Source of the DNA: Streptomyces clavuligerus
Lineage (GTDB): Bacteria; Actinomycetota; Actinomycetes; Streptomycetales; Streptomycetaceae
Assembly (NCBI RefSeq): GCF_005519465.1
Contig: NZ_CP027858.1
Coordinates: forward strand, 5,691,001 to 5,755,000
Reading direction: 5' to 3'
Length of the DNA: 64,000 nucleotides
Under the pieces are notes generated by a model, which saw only the letters and a list, made by a program, of their open reading frames with translations, did no database searches and was not told the DNA's origin. Shown here piece after piece: positions 45,469 to 58,008 of the stretch (the stretch's first letter is position 1; the number at the start of each line of letters is the position of its first letter). Both the position numbers and the translations under genes were made by a program.

Positions 45469-46815
45469 ATGAGAACGATCACGGCCGGTCTCCGCGCGGC
45501 GCCCGCGGCCCTGTTCCGGGATCTGTTCACCGCGCCCGACGAGATGTCCGGGCAGCCGCCGGGCGCCCCGCGCGCCCCTTTCGGGGAGTGGCTGCCCGCG
45601 CTGCTGGTGCCGCTGACCGTGCTCGCGGCGGTGCTGCTGGCGGTCAGCACCGACGACTACACCCAGCTCCTGCGGCTGTCCCAGCCCGTCGCGCTGCTGC
45701 TGGCGACGGTCCAGGCGGTGGCGCTGGTCGCCGCCGTGTTCCGTCCGCTGGCGGCCTGGTGGGCCATGACGCTCGCCACGGCCGCCGTCGCCCTGTCGGC
45801 CACCCCCGGGTTCCCCGTCGGGACTGTGCCCCCCGGGTTCCCCGTCTGGGCGGATGTCGCGCTCGCCCAGATGTCCTGGGTGCTCTTCCTGCTGGCGCTG
45901 CGGCTCCGCCCCCGGATCGCCGCCGAGACCGTGACGATCAGTGTGGTGGTGGGCCTGGTCTGCGCCGCCGCCGTCCCCGGTCCGGACCACCACCCGGCGC
46001 TCTCCGTTCTCGTCCCGGTGGCGGCCACCACCATCGGCGCCGCGCTCCGGGGCCGCGGCCGGGCCCGTGCCGCGCTGGACGAGCAGACGGAGCTGACGGC
46101 GGTGGAACGGGACCGCCGGGCCGTGCTGGAGGAGCGCACCCGGATCGCCCGCGAGCTGCACGACGTCGTCGCCCACCACATGTCCGTCATCTCCATCCAG
46201 GCCCAGGTCGCGCCCCATCTGGTGGAGAACCCCTCCGAGGAGCTGAAGGAGAACCTCGCGGGCATCCGCACCAGCGCCGTCGACGCGCTCGCCGAACTCC
46301 GCCGGGTGCTCGGCGCGCTGCGCTCGGGCGACGAGGGCCACGCCCCCCACGACGCCCGCGGCGGCGGCCGTCGGGAGGACCCGCGCCACGCCCCCCAGCC
46401 CACGCTGGAACGGCTCGACGAGCTGATCGGCCCGGTGCGCGCCGCGGGCCGCACCGTCACCGCCACGGTCACCGGGGAGCCCCGGCCGGTGCCGCCGGGC
46501 GTCGGGCTCTTCGCGTACCGGATCGCCCAGGAGGCGCTGAGCAACGCGCTGCGGCACGCGCCGGGGGCACGGATACGGGTGGAGACCGCCTACCGCCCGG
46601 CAGGGATCATGGTCAGGGTCACCAACTCCGCCCCGGACCGCCCCGCCCCGGCCGCCGGCCCCACCGCCTTCGCCTCCGGCGGCCACGGCCTCCTCGGCAT
46701 GCGGGAGCGCACGGCGCTGCTCGGCGGCGAACTCGCCACCGGGCCCACCCCCGGCGGCGGCTACGAGGTGACCGCCTTCCTGCCCGCCCCGCTCACCCCG
46801 GAGGACACCCCGTGA
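45469..46815 (+). CDS. NarL-type sensor histidine kinase
   Basis: 448 residues. An N-terminal membrane region with about five helices (45-190), then dimerisation/H-box ERTRIARELHDVVAHHMSVIS (His about 234) and an HATPase_c domain (IAQEALSNALRHA, GHGLLGMRERTALLGGEL). This is the HisKA_3 class pairing with LuxR-type regulators. TAGAGT (45456-45461) ends 7 nt before the ATG, so it may be leaderless; an upstream in-frame GTG (45451) overlaps the preceding gene. Its stop overlaps the response regulator start (GTGA). Stimulus unknown. Confidence 0.9.
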   Translation: MRTITAGLRAAPAALFRDLFTAPDEMSGQPPGAPRAPFGEWLPALLVPLTVLAAVLLAVSTDDYTQLLRLSQPVALLLATVQAVALVAAVFRPLAAWWAMTLATAAVALSATPGFPVGTVPPGFPVWADVALAQMSWVLFLLALRLRPRIAAETVTISVVVGLVCAAAVPGPDHHPALSVLVPVAATTIGAALRGRGRARAALDEQTELTAVERDRRAVLEERTRIARELHDVVAHHMSVISIQAQVAPHLVENPSEELKENLAGIRTSAVDALAELRRVLGALRSGDEGHAPHDARGGGRREDPRHAPQPTLERLDELIGPVRAAGRTVTATVTGEPRPVPPGVGLFAYRIAQEALSNALRHAPGARIRVETAYRPAGIMVRVTNSAPDRPAPAAGPTAFASGGHGLLGMRERTALLGGELATGPTPGGGYEVTAFLPAPLTPEDTP

Positions 46816-47465
46816 CGCCCATCCGTGTGCTGATCGCCGACGACCAGACGATGGTCCGCCAGGGCTTCGGCTTCCTCCTCGGCGCCGAACCCGGGATCGA
46901 GGTCGTCGGCCAGGCCGAGGACGGAGCCGAAGCCGTCGCCCGGGTCGCCGAACTCGCCCCCGATGTCGTCCTGATGGACATCCGGATGCCCGGGGTCGGC
47001 GGCATCGAGGCCACCCGGCGGATCACCGGCGCCCCCGGCGCCACCGCCAAGATCCTCATGCTCACCACCTTCGACCTGGACGAGTATGTCTACGAGGCGC
47101 TGCGCGCGGGTGCCTCCGGCTTTCTGCTGAAGGACGCGTCCGCCGCCGAGCTGGCCCACGCGGTCCGGGTGGTCGCCGCGGGCGACGCCCTGCTCGCCCC
47201 GGCCGTCACCAAGCGCCTCATCGCCGAGTTCTCCCGGCTCACGGGCGCCCCCCGCGCCCCGCTCAGGGAACGGGTCGGCACGCTCACCGAGCGCGAGACC
47301 GAGGTGCTCGCCCTGATCGCCCAGGGGCTGTCCAACGCGGAGATCGCGACGGCGCTCGTGGTCGCCGAGCAGACCGTGAAGACCCACGTCGGCCGGATTC
47401 TGGTCAAGCTGGGCCTGCGCGACCGCACCCAGGCGGCGGTCTTCGCGTACGAGAGCGGCCTGGTG

Positions 47466-47483
<18 letters not shown>
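46812..47483 (+). CDS. NarL/LuxR-type response regulator
   Basis: 223 residues. The receiver domain has phospho-acceptor Asp in VVLMDIRMPG (about 55) and Lys in LLKDAS, followed by a LuxR-type helix-turn-helix (LTERETEVLALIAQGLSNAEIA, VKTHVGRILVKLGLRDR). It is translationally coupled to the kinase. Targets cannot be read from the window; the upstream acyltransferase may belong to the same unit. The last codons and stop are part of a 35-bp tandem duplication. Confidence 0.93.
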
Positions 47484-48668
<1,185 letters not shown>

Positions 48669-48738
48669 CCGCCGCCCCGCGAGGAACCACGCCCTGTCCC
48701 ACCCCCGCACCACCTGACCGAGAGAGAGCAGGAGCTCC

Positions 48739-49890
48739 ATGACAGTCACGGCCCCGAAGGGGTTCACGGCGGCGGGTGTCGCCGCCGGGATCAAGGAGAG
48801 CGGCCAGCCCGATCTGGCACTGGTGGTGAACGAGGGGCCGCGGCGCGCTGCGGCGGGCGTGTTCACCGCCAACCGGGTCAAGGCCGCGCCCGTGCTGTGG
48901 TCGCAGCAGGTGCTGCGCGGTGGCGAGGTCTCCGCGGTGGTCCTCAACTCCGGCGGCGCGAACGCCTGCACCGGACCGAAGGGCTTCCAGGACACCCACG
49001 CCACCGCCGAGCGGGCCGCCGCCGCCCTCGGCCACAGCGCCGCGGAGATCGCGGTGGCGTCGACCGGGCTGATCGGCACGTATCTCCCGATGGACCGGCT
49101 GCTGCCCGGGATCGACAAGGCCGCGGCCGAGCTGTCCCCGCACGGCGGCGAGCGGGCCGCGATAGCGATCAGGACCACGGACACCGTGCACAAGACGGCC
49201 GTCCGCGCGGGCGAGGGCTGGAGCGTGGGCGGGATGGCCAAGGGCGCGGGCATGCTCGCCCCGGGCCTCGCCACCCTGCTCGTCGTCCTGACCACCGACG
49301 CCGACCTCGCGCCCCCGGTCCTGGACAAGGCGGTGCGGGACGCGGTCCGTACCACGTTCGAACGGGTCGACTCCGACGGCTGTATGTCGACCAACGACAC
49401 CGTGCTGCTGCTGGCGTCCGGTGCCTCGGGGGTGACCCCGGGGTACGAGGAGTTCGCCGACGTGCTGCGCGAGGTCTGCGAGGACCTGGCGCGGAAGCTG
49501 ATCGGCGACGCGGAGGGCGCGTCCAAGGACATCCGGATCGAGGTCATCCACGCGGCGACCGAGGACGACGCGGTCGAGGTGGGCCGGACGATCGCCCGGA
49601 ACAACCTCCTCAAGTGCGCCATCCACGGCGAGGACCCCAACTGGGGCCGGGTGCTGTCCGCGATCGGCACCACCAAGGCCGTCTTCGAACCCGAGCGGCT
49701 GAACGTCGCCATCAACGGGGTCTGGGTCTGCCGCGAGGGCAGTGCGGGCGACGGCCGGGACCTCGTCGACATGCGGTTCCGGGAGGTCCGCATCACCGCC
49801 GACCTGGACGCGGGCACCCATTCCGCCGTGATCTGGGCCAACGACCTGACCGCCGAGTACGTGCACGAGAACAGCGCGTACAGCTCGTGA
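48739..49890 (+). CDS. argJ: Bifunctional ornithine acetyltransferase/N-acetylglutamate synthase
   Basis: 383 residues. [12 protein letters not shown], the oxyanion region STGLIG and the self-cleavage site with Thr nucleophile in [17 protein letters not shown] (cleavage expected between Ala and Thr) are clear. ArgJ recycles the acetyl group between N-acetylornithine and glutamate. Ribosome site AGGAG is 6-7 nt before the ATG. The stop overlaps the argB GTG by 4 nt. Confidence 0.97.
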   Translation: MTVTAPKGFTAAGVAAGIKESGQPDLALVVNEGPRRAAAGVFTANRVKAAPVLWSQQVLRGGEVSAVVLNSGGANACTGPKGFQDTHATAERAAAALGHSAAEIAVASTGLIGTYLPMDRLLPGIDKAAAELSPHGGERAAIAIRTTDTVHKTAVRAGEGWSVGGMAKGAGMLAPGLATLLVVLTTDADLAPPVLDKAVRDAVRTTFERVDSDGCMSTNDTVLLLASGASGVTPGYEEFADVLREVCEDLARKLIGDAEGASKDIRIEVIHAATEDDAVEVGRTIARNNLLKCAIHGEDPNWGRVLSAIGTTKAVFEPERLNVAINGVWVCREGSAGDGRDLVDMRFREVRITADLDAGTHSAVIWANDLTAEYVHENSAYSS

Positions 49891-50912
49891 CCTCGACGGC
49901 GGCCCAGGCGACCGCGACCCCCGGGACCACGGCGAAGACCACCACGACCACCACCAAGAGCACGACCACCAGAACAAGAACGAGAACGAGCGCGGCGGCC
50001 AGCATGACCCGTAAGAACAACGCCCTCCCCAAGGCCCGGACCCTCATCGAGGCCCTGCCCTGGCTGACCCGGCACCACGGCAAGACGATCGTGGTCAAAT
50101 TCGGCGGCAACGCCATGGTGAACGAGGAGCTGAAGGCGGCCTTCGCCCAGGACATCGTCTTTCTCCACCACGCCGGGCTCCGGCCGGTCGTGGTGCACGG
50201 CGGCGGCCCCCAGATCAGCGCCGAGCTGGACCGGTACGGCCTGGTCAGCGAGTTCAAGGCGGGTCTGAGGGTCACCACCGACGAGGCCATGGACGTGGTC
50301 CGGATGGTGCTCGCCGGACAGGTCCAGCGCGAGCTGGTGGGGCTGCTCAATCTGCACGGACCGCTCGCCGTCGGGATAACCGGCGAGGACGCGCACACCA
50401 TCAGCGCCACCCGGCACCGCCCCCTCATCGACGGCGAACCGGTCGACATCGGCCGGGTCGGGGAGGTCACCCGCATCGACACGGGCGCCGTCCTGGCGCT
50501 CCTGGAGGACGGCCGTATCCCGGTGGTCTCCTCCATCGCCCGTGCGGAGGACGACGGCCATGTCTACAACGTCAATGCTGATACGGCGGCTGCGGCACTC
50601 GCTGCGGCACTGGGCGCGGAGACCCTCATGGTCCTCACCGACGTCGAGGGGCTCTACGAGGACTGGCCGAACAGCGACGAGGTGATCTCCCGGCTCACCG
50701 CCTCCGAGCTGGAGACGCTGCTGCCCGATCTCTCCAGCGGCATGGTGCCCAAGATGGAGGGCTGCCTCCACGCCGTACGCAACGGGGTCAGGACCGCCCG
50801 GGTCATCGACGGCCGGGTACCGCACTCGATCCTGCTGGAGATCTTCACCGATGACGGGGTCGGCACGATGGTCGTGCCCGACGAGCCGTCCGTATCCGAG
50901 GGGACGTCATGA
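49887..50912 (+). CDS. argB: N-acetylglutamate kinase
   Basis: 341 residues from the GTG overlapping the argJ stop. The core has [41 protein letters not shown] and [13 protein letters not shown], all typical of the amino acid kinase fold; it phosphorylates N-acetylglutamate and is the usual feedback-control point. The first 39 residues are an unusual Thr/Arg/Lys simple-sequence tail from ACC/ACG/AGA microsatellite DNA. ATG at 50004 would remove it, but S. coelicolor ArgB also has a short N-terminal extension and coupling favours 49887. Confidence 0.95.
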   Translation: MTSTAAQATATPGTTAKTTTTTTKSTTTRTRTRTSAAASMTRKNNALPKARTLIEALPWLTRHHGKTIVVKFGGNAMVNEELKAAFAQDIVFLHHAGLRPVVVHGGGPQISAELDRYGLVSEFKAGLRVTTDEAMDVVRMVLAGQVQRELVGLLNLHGPLAVGITGEDAHTISATRHRPLIDGEPVDIGRVGEVTRIDTGAVLALLEDGRIPVVSSIARAEDDGHVYNVNADTAAAALAAALGAETLMVLTDVEGLYEDWPNSDEVISRLTASELETLLPDLSSGMVPKMEGCLHAVRNGVRTARVIDGRVPHSILLEIFTDDGVGTMVVPDEPSVSEGTS

Positions 50913-52123
50913 GCAACCAGGAGTTCGCCCAGCGCTGGCAGGGCGTGATGATCGACAGTTATGGCACCCCGGGGCTGTCCTTCGTCCGCGGCGAGGGCTC
51001 CACCCTCTGGGACGCCGACGGCACCGCCTACACCGACTTCGTCAGCGGTCTCGCGGTGAACGCGCTGGGCCACGCCCACCCCGCCGTGGTCGGGGCGGTC
51101 TCCCGGCAGATCGCGTCGCTGGGCCATATCTCCAACTTCTACTCGGCCGAGCCGACGATCACCCTCGCGGAGCGGCTGATCGAGCTGTTCGGCCGCCCCG
51201 GCCGGGTCTTCTTCTGCAACTCGGGCGCCGAGGCCAACGAGACCGCGTTCAAGATCGGCCGACTGACGGGCCGTTCCCGGATCGTGGCCGCGCAGAGCGG
51301 CTTCCACGGCCGGACCATGGGCTCGCTCGCCCTCACCGGCCAGCCCGCCAAGCGGGAACCGTTCCTGCCGCTGCCGGGCGATGTCACCCATGTGCCGTAC
51401 GGGGACGCCGAGGCGCTGCGGGCCGCCGTCACCGAGGACACGGCGATGGTGATCCTGGAGCCGATCCAGGGCGAGAGCGGTGTGGTGGTCCCGCCGAAGG
51501 GGTATCTGCGGGCCGCCCGGGAGATCACCGAGGCGACGGGCACCCTGCTCGTCCTGGACGAGGTGCAGACCGGAATCGGACGGACCGGCCACTGGTTCGC
51601 CGCCCAGGCCGAGGGTGTGGAGGCGGATGTCGTCACCCTCGCCAAGGGGCTCGGCGGCGGGCTGCCGCTGGGCGCGGCGGTCGCCTTCGGGCGCGCCGCC
51701 GAGCTGATGACCCCCGGCCACCACGCCTCCACCTTCGGCGGCAACCCGGTCTCCTGCGCCGCCGGACTCGCCGTCCTGGACACCATCGCCGCCGATGGAC
51801 TCCTCGACCGGGTCAAGCAGCTCGGGGAGCGGCTCCGGGACGGAGTGGAGCGGTGCGGGGACGGCGGCGGCCATCCGCTGGTCTCCCATGTCCGCGGTGC
51901 GGGACTGATGCTGGGTATCGTGCTCAACGAGCCCCTTGCGCCCCAGGTGCAGCTCGCGGCCCAGAAGGCCGGCTTCCTGGTGAACGTCCCGGCCCCCGAT
52001 GTCGTACGGCTGATTCCGCCGCTGGTCATCGAGGAGACCGAGGTGGACGCTTTCCTCCAGGCCCTGCCCGGCCTTCTCGACGCGGTCCACGAGCGGGACA
52101 GGGAAGGACAGACCGGAGAATGA
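50909..52123 (+). CDS. argD: Acetylornithine aminotransferase
   Basis: 404 residues of a class III PLP aminotransferase: [41 protein letters not shown] and the PLP lysine in [14 protein letters not shown]. It converts N-acetylglutamate semialdehyde to N-acetylornithine. Its ATG overlaps the argB stop (ATGA). Seven nt separate it from argR. Confidence 0.97.
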   Translation: MSNQEFAQRWQGVMIDSYGTPGLSFVRGEGSTLWDADGTAYTDFVSGLAVNALGHAHPAVVGAVSRQIASLGHISNFYSAEPTITLAERLIELFGRPGRVFFCNSGAEANETAFKIGRLTGRSRIVAAQSGFHGRTMGSLALTGQPAKREPFLPLPGDVTHVPYGDAEALRAAVTEDTAMVILEPIQGESGVVVPPKGYLRAAREITEATGTLLVLDEVQTGIGRTGHWFAAQAEGVEADVVTLAKGLGGGLPLGAAVAFGRAAELMTPGHHASTFGGNPVSCAAGLAVLDTIAADGLLDRVKQLGERLRDGVERCGDGGGHPLVSHVRGAGLMLGIVLNEPLAPQVQLAAQKAGFLVNVPAPDVVRLIPPLVIEETEVDAFLQALPGLLDAVHERDREGQTGE

Positions 52124-52130
52124 GACGACG

Positions 52131-52670
52131 ATGACCGAGGCGCACGCCACCGACGCCGGCGGGCCTGCGGTACCGCAGACCCGCATGGCCCGCCACCGCC
52201 GGATCGTGGACATCCTCAACCGCCAGCCGGTGCGCTCGCAGAGCCAGCTCGCCAAGCTCCTCGCGGACAACGGACTGAGCGTCACCCAGGCGACGCTCTC
52301 CCGGGACCTCGACGAGCTGGGCGCGGTGAAGATCCGCAACACCAATGGCGAGCTGATCTACGCGGTGCCCAGCGAGGGCGGTTTCCGCACTCCGCAGGCG
52401 CCCCTCGGCGAGTCGGCGAAGGAGGAGCGGATGCGCAGGCTCGCGGGGGAGCTGCTGATCTCCGCGGAGGCGTCCGCCAATCTGGTGGTGCTGCGTACGC
52501 CCCCCGGCGCGGCGCAGTTCCTCGCCTCGGCCATCGACCAGGCGGAGCTGCACGACATCCTCGGCACCATCGCCGGGGACGACACCCTGATGCTGATCAG
52601 CAGGTCGCCCACGGGCGGTCAGGCGCTCGCCGACCATCTGCTGCGGCTGGCCCAGAACGACCGGGCCTGA
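52131..52670 (+). CDS. argR: Arginine repressor
   Basis: 179 residues. The winged helix [24 protein letters not shown] and [16 protein letters not shown] is followed by the hexamerisation/arginine-binding C-terminal domain with the GTIAGDDT motif. It represses arg genes at ARG boxes in the presence of arginine; boxes lie before argC and argG, so it is autoregulated as the last gene of argCJBDR. Strong terminator downstream. Confidence 0.96.
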   Translation: MTEAHATDAGGPAVPQTRMARHRRIVDILNRQPVRSQSQLAKLLADNGLSVTQATLSRDLDELGAVKIRNTNGELIYAVPSEGGFRTPQAPLGESAKEERMRRLAGELLISAEASANLVVLRTPPGAAQFLASAIDQAELHDILGTIAGDDTLMLISRSPTGGQALADHLLRLAQNDRA

Positions 52671-52698
52671 CCGGCCCTCCGGCGCGGCGCCGCCACCC

Positions 52699-52735
52699 CC
52701 GCAGGCCCCCGGCCCTCTCGGCCGGGGGCCTGCGG
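52699..52735 (+). terminator. Terminator of argCJBDR
   Basis: Perfect 16-bp stem CCGCAGGCCCCCGGCC (52699-52714) with its complement (52720-52735), 5-nt loop, 29 nt after argR. Confidence 0.92.
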
Positions 52736-52882
52736 CATGCCGCGGCGGGCCGCCGCCGTGCGGAAGACCCCTGCCGCTGTCCGACGGCCCCGGGGATTCC
52801 TCCGTCGACGCGTTCAGCGCGCCGCTCCATGGCGTAAGCGTCCGATCACTTTCGGTCGGACGCACCGATCGCGCACCCATGA

Positions 52883-52920
52883 TTGACGAAACATGCGGGC
52901 GAGTGCATACTTATTCCATC
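52883..52920 (+). promoter_or_regulatory. argG promoter with ArgR box
   Basis: TTGACG (52883-52888) and CATACT (52906-52911) are spaced by 17 nt. GTGCATACTTATTCCATCAC (52903-52922 region) resembles an ARG box and overlaps the -10, so ArgR repression is expected. A GCATGCATCG word follows. Confidence 0.78.
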
Positions 52921-52946
52921 ACCGCATGCATCGTAAGGAGATTCCT

Positions 52947-54140
52947 GTGACCGAGCGCGTCGTACTCGCCTACTCGGGCGGTCTGGACACCTCCGTCGCC
53001 ATCGGCTGGATCGCCGAGGAGACGGGCGCCGAGGTCATCGCCGTCGCCGTGGACGTCGGCCAGGGCGGCGAGGACCTGGACGTCATCCGCAAGCGCGCGC
53101 TCGCCTGCGGTGCCGTGGAGGCCGAGGTGGCCGACGCCAAGGACGAGTTCGCCGAGGAGTACTGCCTCCCTGCGATCAAGGCCAACGCCCGCTACATGGA
53201 CCGGTACCCGCTGGTGTCCGCGCTCTCCCGGCCCGCGATCGTCAAGCACCTGGTCGCCGCCGCGAAGAAGCACGACGCCTCGATCGTGGCGCACGGCTGC
53301 ACCGGCAAGGGGAATGACCAGGTCCGTTTCGAGGCCGGTATCCAGGCCCTCGGCCCGGACCTCAAGTGCATCGCGCCGGTCCGTGACTACGCCATGACCC
53401 GGGACAAGGCCATCGCCTTCTGCGAGGCCAAGCAGCTCCCGATCGCCACCACCAAGAAGTCCCCGTACTCCATCGACCAGAACGTCTTCGGCCGGGCCAT
53501 CGAGACCGGCTTCCTGGAGGACATCTGGAACGCGCCGATCGAGGACATCTTCGAGTACACCTCCAACCCGGCCGAGCCCCGCGAGGCCGACGAGGTGGTC
53601 ATCTCCTTCGCCTCCGGTGTCCCGGTCGCCATCGACGGCCGCCCCGTCACCGTGCTCCAGGCCATCCAGCAGCTCAACGAGCGCGCGGGCGCCCAGGGCA
53701 TCGGCCGGATCGACATGGTCGAGGACCGGCTGGTCGGCATCAAGTCCCGTGAGGTGTACGAGGCGCCGGGCGCGATCGCGCTGATCACCGCCCACCAGGA
53801 GCTGGAGAACGTCACCGTCGAGCGCGAACTGGCCCGCTTCAAGCGGCAGGTCGAGCAGCGCTGGGGCGAGCTGGTCTACGACGGCCTGTGGTTCTCCCCG
53901 CTCAAGCGCGCCCTGGACGGCTTCATCGAGGAGGCCAACCAGCAGGTCACCGGCGACATCCGGATGACCCTGCACGCGGGCACCGCCGTGGTCACCGGCC
54001 GCCGCTCCGAGCGGTCGCTGTACGACTTCGACCTCGCGACCTACGACACGGGCGACACCTTCGACCAGTCCAAGGCCCAGGGCTTCATCGACATCTTCGC
54101 CCTCTCCGCGAAGATCGCCGCCAAGCGCGACCTGGTCTGA
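52947..54140 (+). CDS. argG: Argininosuccinate synthase
   Basis: 397 residues with ATP-pyrophosphatase motif [28 protein letters not shown], and [16 protein letters not shown]. It joins citrulline and aspartate using ATP. GTG at 52947 has AAGGAG 6 nt upstream. It has its own promoter after argR and is followed by a hairpin and argH. Confidence 0.97.
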   Translation: MTERVVLAYSGGLDTSVAIGWIAEETGAEVIAVAVDVGQGGEDLDVIRKRALACGAVEAEVADAKDEFAEEYCLPAIKANARYMDRYPLVSALSRPAIVKHLVAAAKKHDASIVAHGCTGKGNDQVRFEAGIQALGPDLKCIAPVRDYAMTRDKAIAFCEAKQLPIATTKKSPYSIDQNVFGRAIETGFLEDIWNAPIEDIFEYTSNPAEPREADEVVISFASGVPVAIDGRPVTVLQAIQQLNERAGAQGIGRIDMVEDRLVGIKSREVYEAPGAIALITAHQELENVTVERELARFKRQVEQRWGELVYDGLWFSPLKRALDGFIEEANQQVTGDIRMTLHAGTAVVTGRRSERSLYDFDLATYDTGDTFDQSKAQGFIDIFALSAKIAAKRDLV

Positions 54141-55658
<1,518 letters not shown>

Positions 55659-55682
55659 CCCCGTCCCACGGCAGGGGCGCGA

Positions 55683-55730
55683 GCGGAGTGCCACCGTCCC
55701 CGCGTACGGCGGCGGACGGTGGCGCTCCGC
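55683..55730 (+). terminator. Terminator of argH
   Basis: A 17-bp stem (55683-55699 with 55714-55730) has a single G-T mismatch pair and a 14-nt loop, 25 nt after the stop. Confidence 0.88.
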
Positions 55731-55774
55731 CGTCGTTCCCGCCGTCTCCGGCACCGGGCTGCGGTCATATTTAA

Positions 55775-55812
55775 TGAGACGTCGCTGTCTCAAATGCAGT
55801 ATCTTTGTCTCA
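55775..55812 (+). promoter_or_regulatory. TetR operator and promoter (TGAGAC-N6-GTCTCA)
   Basis: TGAGAC (55775-55780) and GTCTCA (55787-55792) form an inverted repeat upstream of TATCTT (55800-55805, -10). A third GTCTCA half-site (55807-55812) touches the start ATG. The layout implies autorepression by the TetR protein. Confidence 0.75.
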
Positions 55813-56366
55813 TGACAATTGATCGTGAGCGGGTGCTCCGTGCCGCCGCCGCCCTTCTCGCCCGGAAGTCCACCGCCACGATGGACGAGGTCGCCAAGGC
55901 CGCGGGCATCGGCCGGGCCACGCTGCACCGGCACTTCGCCGGACGGGACGCCCTGGTGCGGGCCCTGGAGGAGTTCGGGCTGCGCGAGCTGGAGGCCGCC
56001 GTCGAGGAGGCCCGCCCCGACGAGGGCTCCGCCCCCGAGGCGCTGCGCCGCCTGATCGGCGCCACCGCCCCCGCCTCCCCGCTGCTCGGCTTTCTCATCA
56101 CCGAGAACCAGCTCTTCGAGGGCGAGGGCGTGAACGAGGGCTGGGCCCGGATCGACGCGGTCTGCACCACTCTCTTCCGGCGCGGCCAGGAGGAGGGGCA
56201 CTTCCGTGTCGACCTCACCGCCGTCTGGCTCACCGAGGCCCTGTACGGGCTGCTCAGCGCGGGCGCCTGGGCCGTGCAGGCGGGACGCGTCGCCCCCAAG
56301 GACTACCAGTACATGATCGCCGAGCTGGTGCTCGGCGGCTGCGTCCGACGGAGTGTGGAGGCATGA
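55812..56366 (+). CDS. TetR-family repressor
   Basis: 184 residues. N-terminal helix-turn-helix (ERVLRAAAALLARKSTATMDE, recognition GIGRATLHRHFAGRDALVRA) and a helical ligand domain. No ribosome site is visible before the ATG, and the -10 ends 6 nt upstream, so translation is probably leaderless. The stop overlaps the MFS transporter start (ATGA), a classic repressor-efflux pair; the transporter substrate or a related toxic compound is the expected inducer. Confidence 0.92.
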   Translation: MTIDRERVLRAAAALLARKSTATMDEVAKAAGIGRATLHRHFAGRDALVRALEEFGLRELEAAVEEARPDEGSAPEALRRLIGATAPASPLLGFLITENQLFEGEGVNEGWARIDAVCTTLFRRGQEEGHFRVDLTAVWLTEALYGLLSAGAWAVQAGRVAPKDYQYMIAELVLGGCVRRSVEA

Positions 56367-57901
56367 CCGGCACCGCCCTCAAGGAGCCGGACACCGGGCT
56401 CGTCCCGGGACGCTGGCTGGCCCTGTCGGTGCTGGTGCTGGCCGTTCTGCTGATCGCGGTGGACGCCACCGTGCTCGGTCTGGCGACCCCCTTCCTCACC
56501 GAGGACCTCCAGCCGACCGGCACCCAGTTGCTGTGGATCGGCGACGTCTACTCGTTCGTCATCGCCGGTCTGCTGATCTCGATGGGCAGCCTCGGCGACC
56601 GCATCGGCCGCAAGAAGCTGCTGCTGACGGGCGCGGTCGCGTTCGGCGCGGTCTCCGTCCTCAACGCCTATGCCACCAGCCCCGAGATGATGATCGTGGC
56701 CCGGGCGCTGCTCGGTGTGGCGGGCGCCACCCTGATGCCCTCCACCCTGGCCCTGATCCGCAACCTCTTCTCCGACCCCCGCGAGCGCAGCATCGCCGTC
56801 GGTATCTGGGGCTCCGCCGCCTCCGCGGGCGCGGCGGTCGGCCCGGTCGTCGGCGGCGCGCTGCTGGAGCACTTCTGGTGGGGCTCGGTCTTCCTGATCA
56901 ACCTGCCGGTCATGGCGGTGCTCGTGGTCGTCGGCCTCAAGCTGATCCCCGAGTCGCGCAACCCCGCCCCCGGCCCCTGGGACCTGATCAGTGTGGCCCT
57001 CTCCCTGGTCGGCATGGTCTCCGTGGTCTATGCCATCAAGGAGGTGGCGGTGCACGGCCTGACCGAGGGTGCCGCTCTGGCCGCCGCCCTCGGTGCCGGT
57101 GCGCTGGTGTGGTTCGTCCGCCGTCAGCTCACGCTGGAGTCCCCGCTGCTCAATGTGCGGCTCTTCCACCACCGCGGCTTCTCGGGCGCGGTGCTGGCGG
57201 ATCTGCTGGCCATCCTGGGGCTCTCCGGGCTGATCTTCTTCCTCTCGCAGTTCCTCCAGCTCGTCCAGGACCGTTCCCCGCTGGAGGCCGGGCTCATCGA
57301 GCTGCCGTCCGCGGTCGGCGCCGTCCTCTCCGGTCTGCTCGCCGGACATCTGGCCCGCCGCGCCTCGGTACGGGCGGCCGTCACCGGCGGACTGGCCGCC
57401 CTCGGGCTCTCGCTCGCCTCCTGTGTGTGGCTGACCGCCGACACGGGGCCGCTCGCCATGGGGATCGCCCTGTTCCTCGGCGGCTTCGGCGCCGGACTCG
57501 CCTTCACGGTGACGGCGGACGTCATCCTCGGCAGCGTTCCCAAGGAGCAGGCGGGCGCCGCGTCGGCCGTCTCCGAGACCGCCTACGAGCTGGGCGCGGC
57601 CCTCGGTATCGCCCTGCTGGGCACGGTGGTGACCGGTGTCTACCGGGACTTCACCGTCCCGGCCGGGGTGCCCGAGGCGTCGGCGGACGCGGCCCGCGAG
57701 TCGCTGGGCGGCGCCTTCCACACGGCGGGGTCCCTTCCCCAGGAGCAGGGCGAGGCCCTGCTGGCCTCGGCGCGGGACGCCTTCGCCGACGGCTTCCACC
57801 TGGCCGGCGCGGCGGCCTCGGTGGTGCTGCTGACGGCGGCCGTCGCCGCGTGGTTCCTGCTGAAGGGGCAGCGCCTGGCGGACGGCGTCGAACACCCCTG
57901 A
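56363..57901 (+). CDS. MFS multidrug exporter, DHA2 (EmrB/QacA, 14-helix) type
   Basis: 512 residues with about 14 membrane helices. Motif D-like VDATVLGLATPFL in helix 1, motif A GSLGDRIGRKKLLL after helix 2, and motif C around GIWGSAASAGAAVGPVVGG identify a proton-driven drug exporter of the QacA/EmrB group. A cytoplasmic or extracellular loop with FTVPAGVPEASADAARESLGGAF near residues 430-465 is typical for SmvA-like members. Co-translated with its TetR repressor. Substrates unknown. Confidence 0.93.
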   Translation: MTGTALKEPDTGLVPGRWLALSVLVLAVLLIAVDATVLGLATPFLTEDLQPTGTQLLWIGDVYSFVIAGLLISMGSLGDRIGRKKLLLTGAVAFGAVSVLNAYATSPEMMIVARALLGVAGATLMPSTLALIRNLFSDPRERSIAVGIWGSAASAGAAVGPVVGGALLEHFWWGSVFLINLPVMAVLVVVGLKLIPESRNPAPGPWDLISVALSLVGMVSVVYAIKEVAVHGLTEGAALAAALGAGALVWFVRRQLTLESPLLNVRLFHHRGFSGAVLADLLAILGLSGLIFFLSQFLQLVQDRSPLEAGLIELPSAVGAVLSGLLAGHLARRASVRAAVTGGLAALGLSLASCVWLTADTGPLAMGIALFLGGFGAGLAFTVTADVILGSVPKEQAGAASAVSETAYELGAALGIALLGTVVTGVYRDFTVPAGVPEASADAARESLGGAFHTAGSLPQEQGEALLASARDAFADGFHLAGAAASVVLLTAAVAAWFLLKGQRLADGVEHP

Positions 57902-57945
57902 CGTCCCGCACAGCGCGTACAGCAAGTGACGAACGGGACAAAACA

Positions 57946-57978
57946 GCGGCGGGGCCGGAGGAGATCCGGCCCCGCCGC
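57946..57978. terminator. Bidirectional terminator between MFS and plsC-like genes
   Basis: Perfect 14-bp stem GCGGCGGGGCCGGA / TCCGGCCCCGCCGC with GGAGA loop, preceded by AAAACA on the plus strand. It lies in the convergent gap. Confidence 0.9.
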
Positions 57979-58008
57979 CGTGTGGGCGGTCGACACCCCG
58001 GCGGGCGG

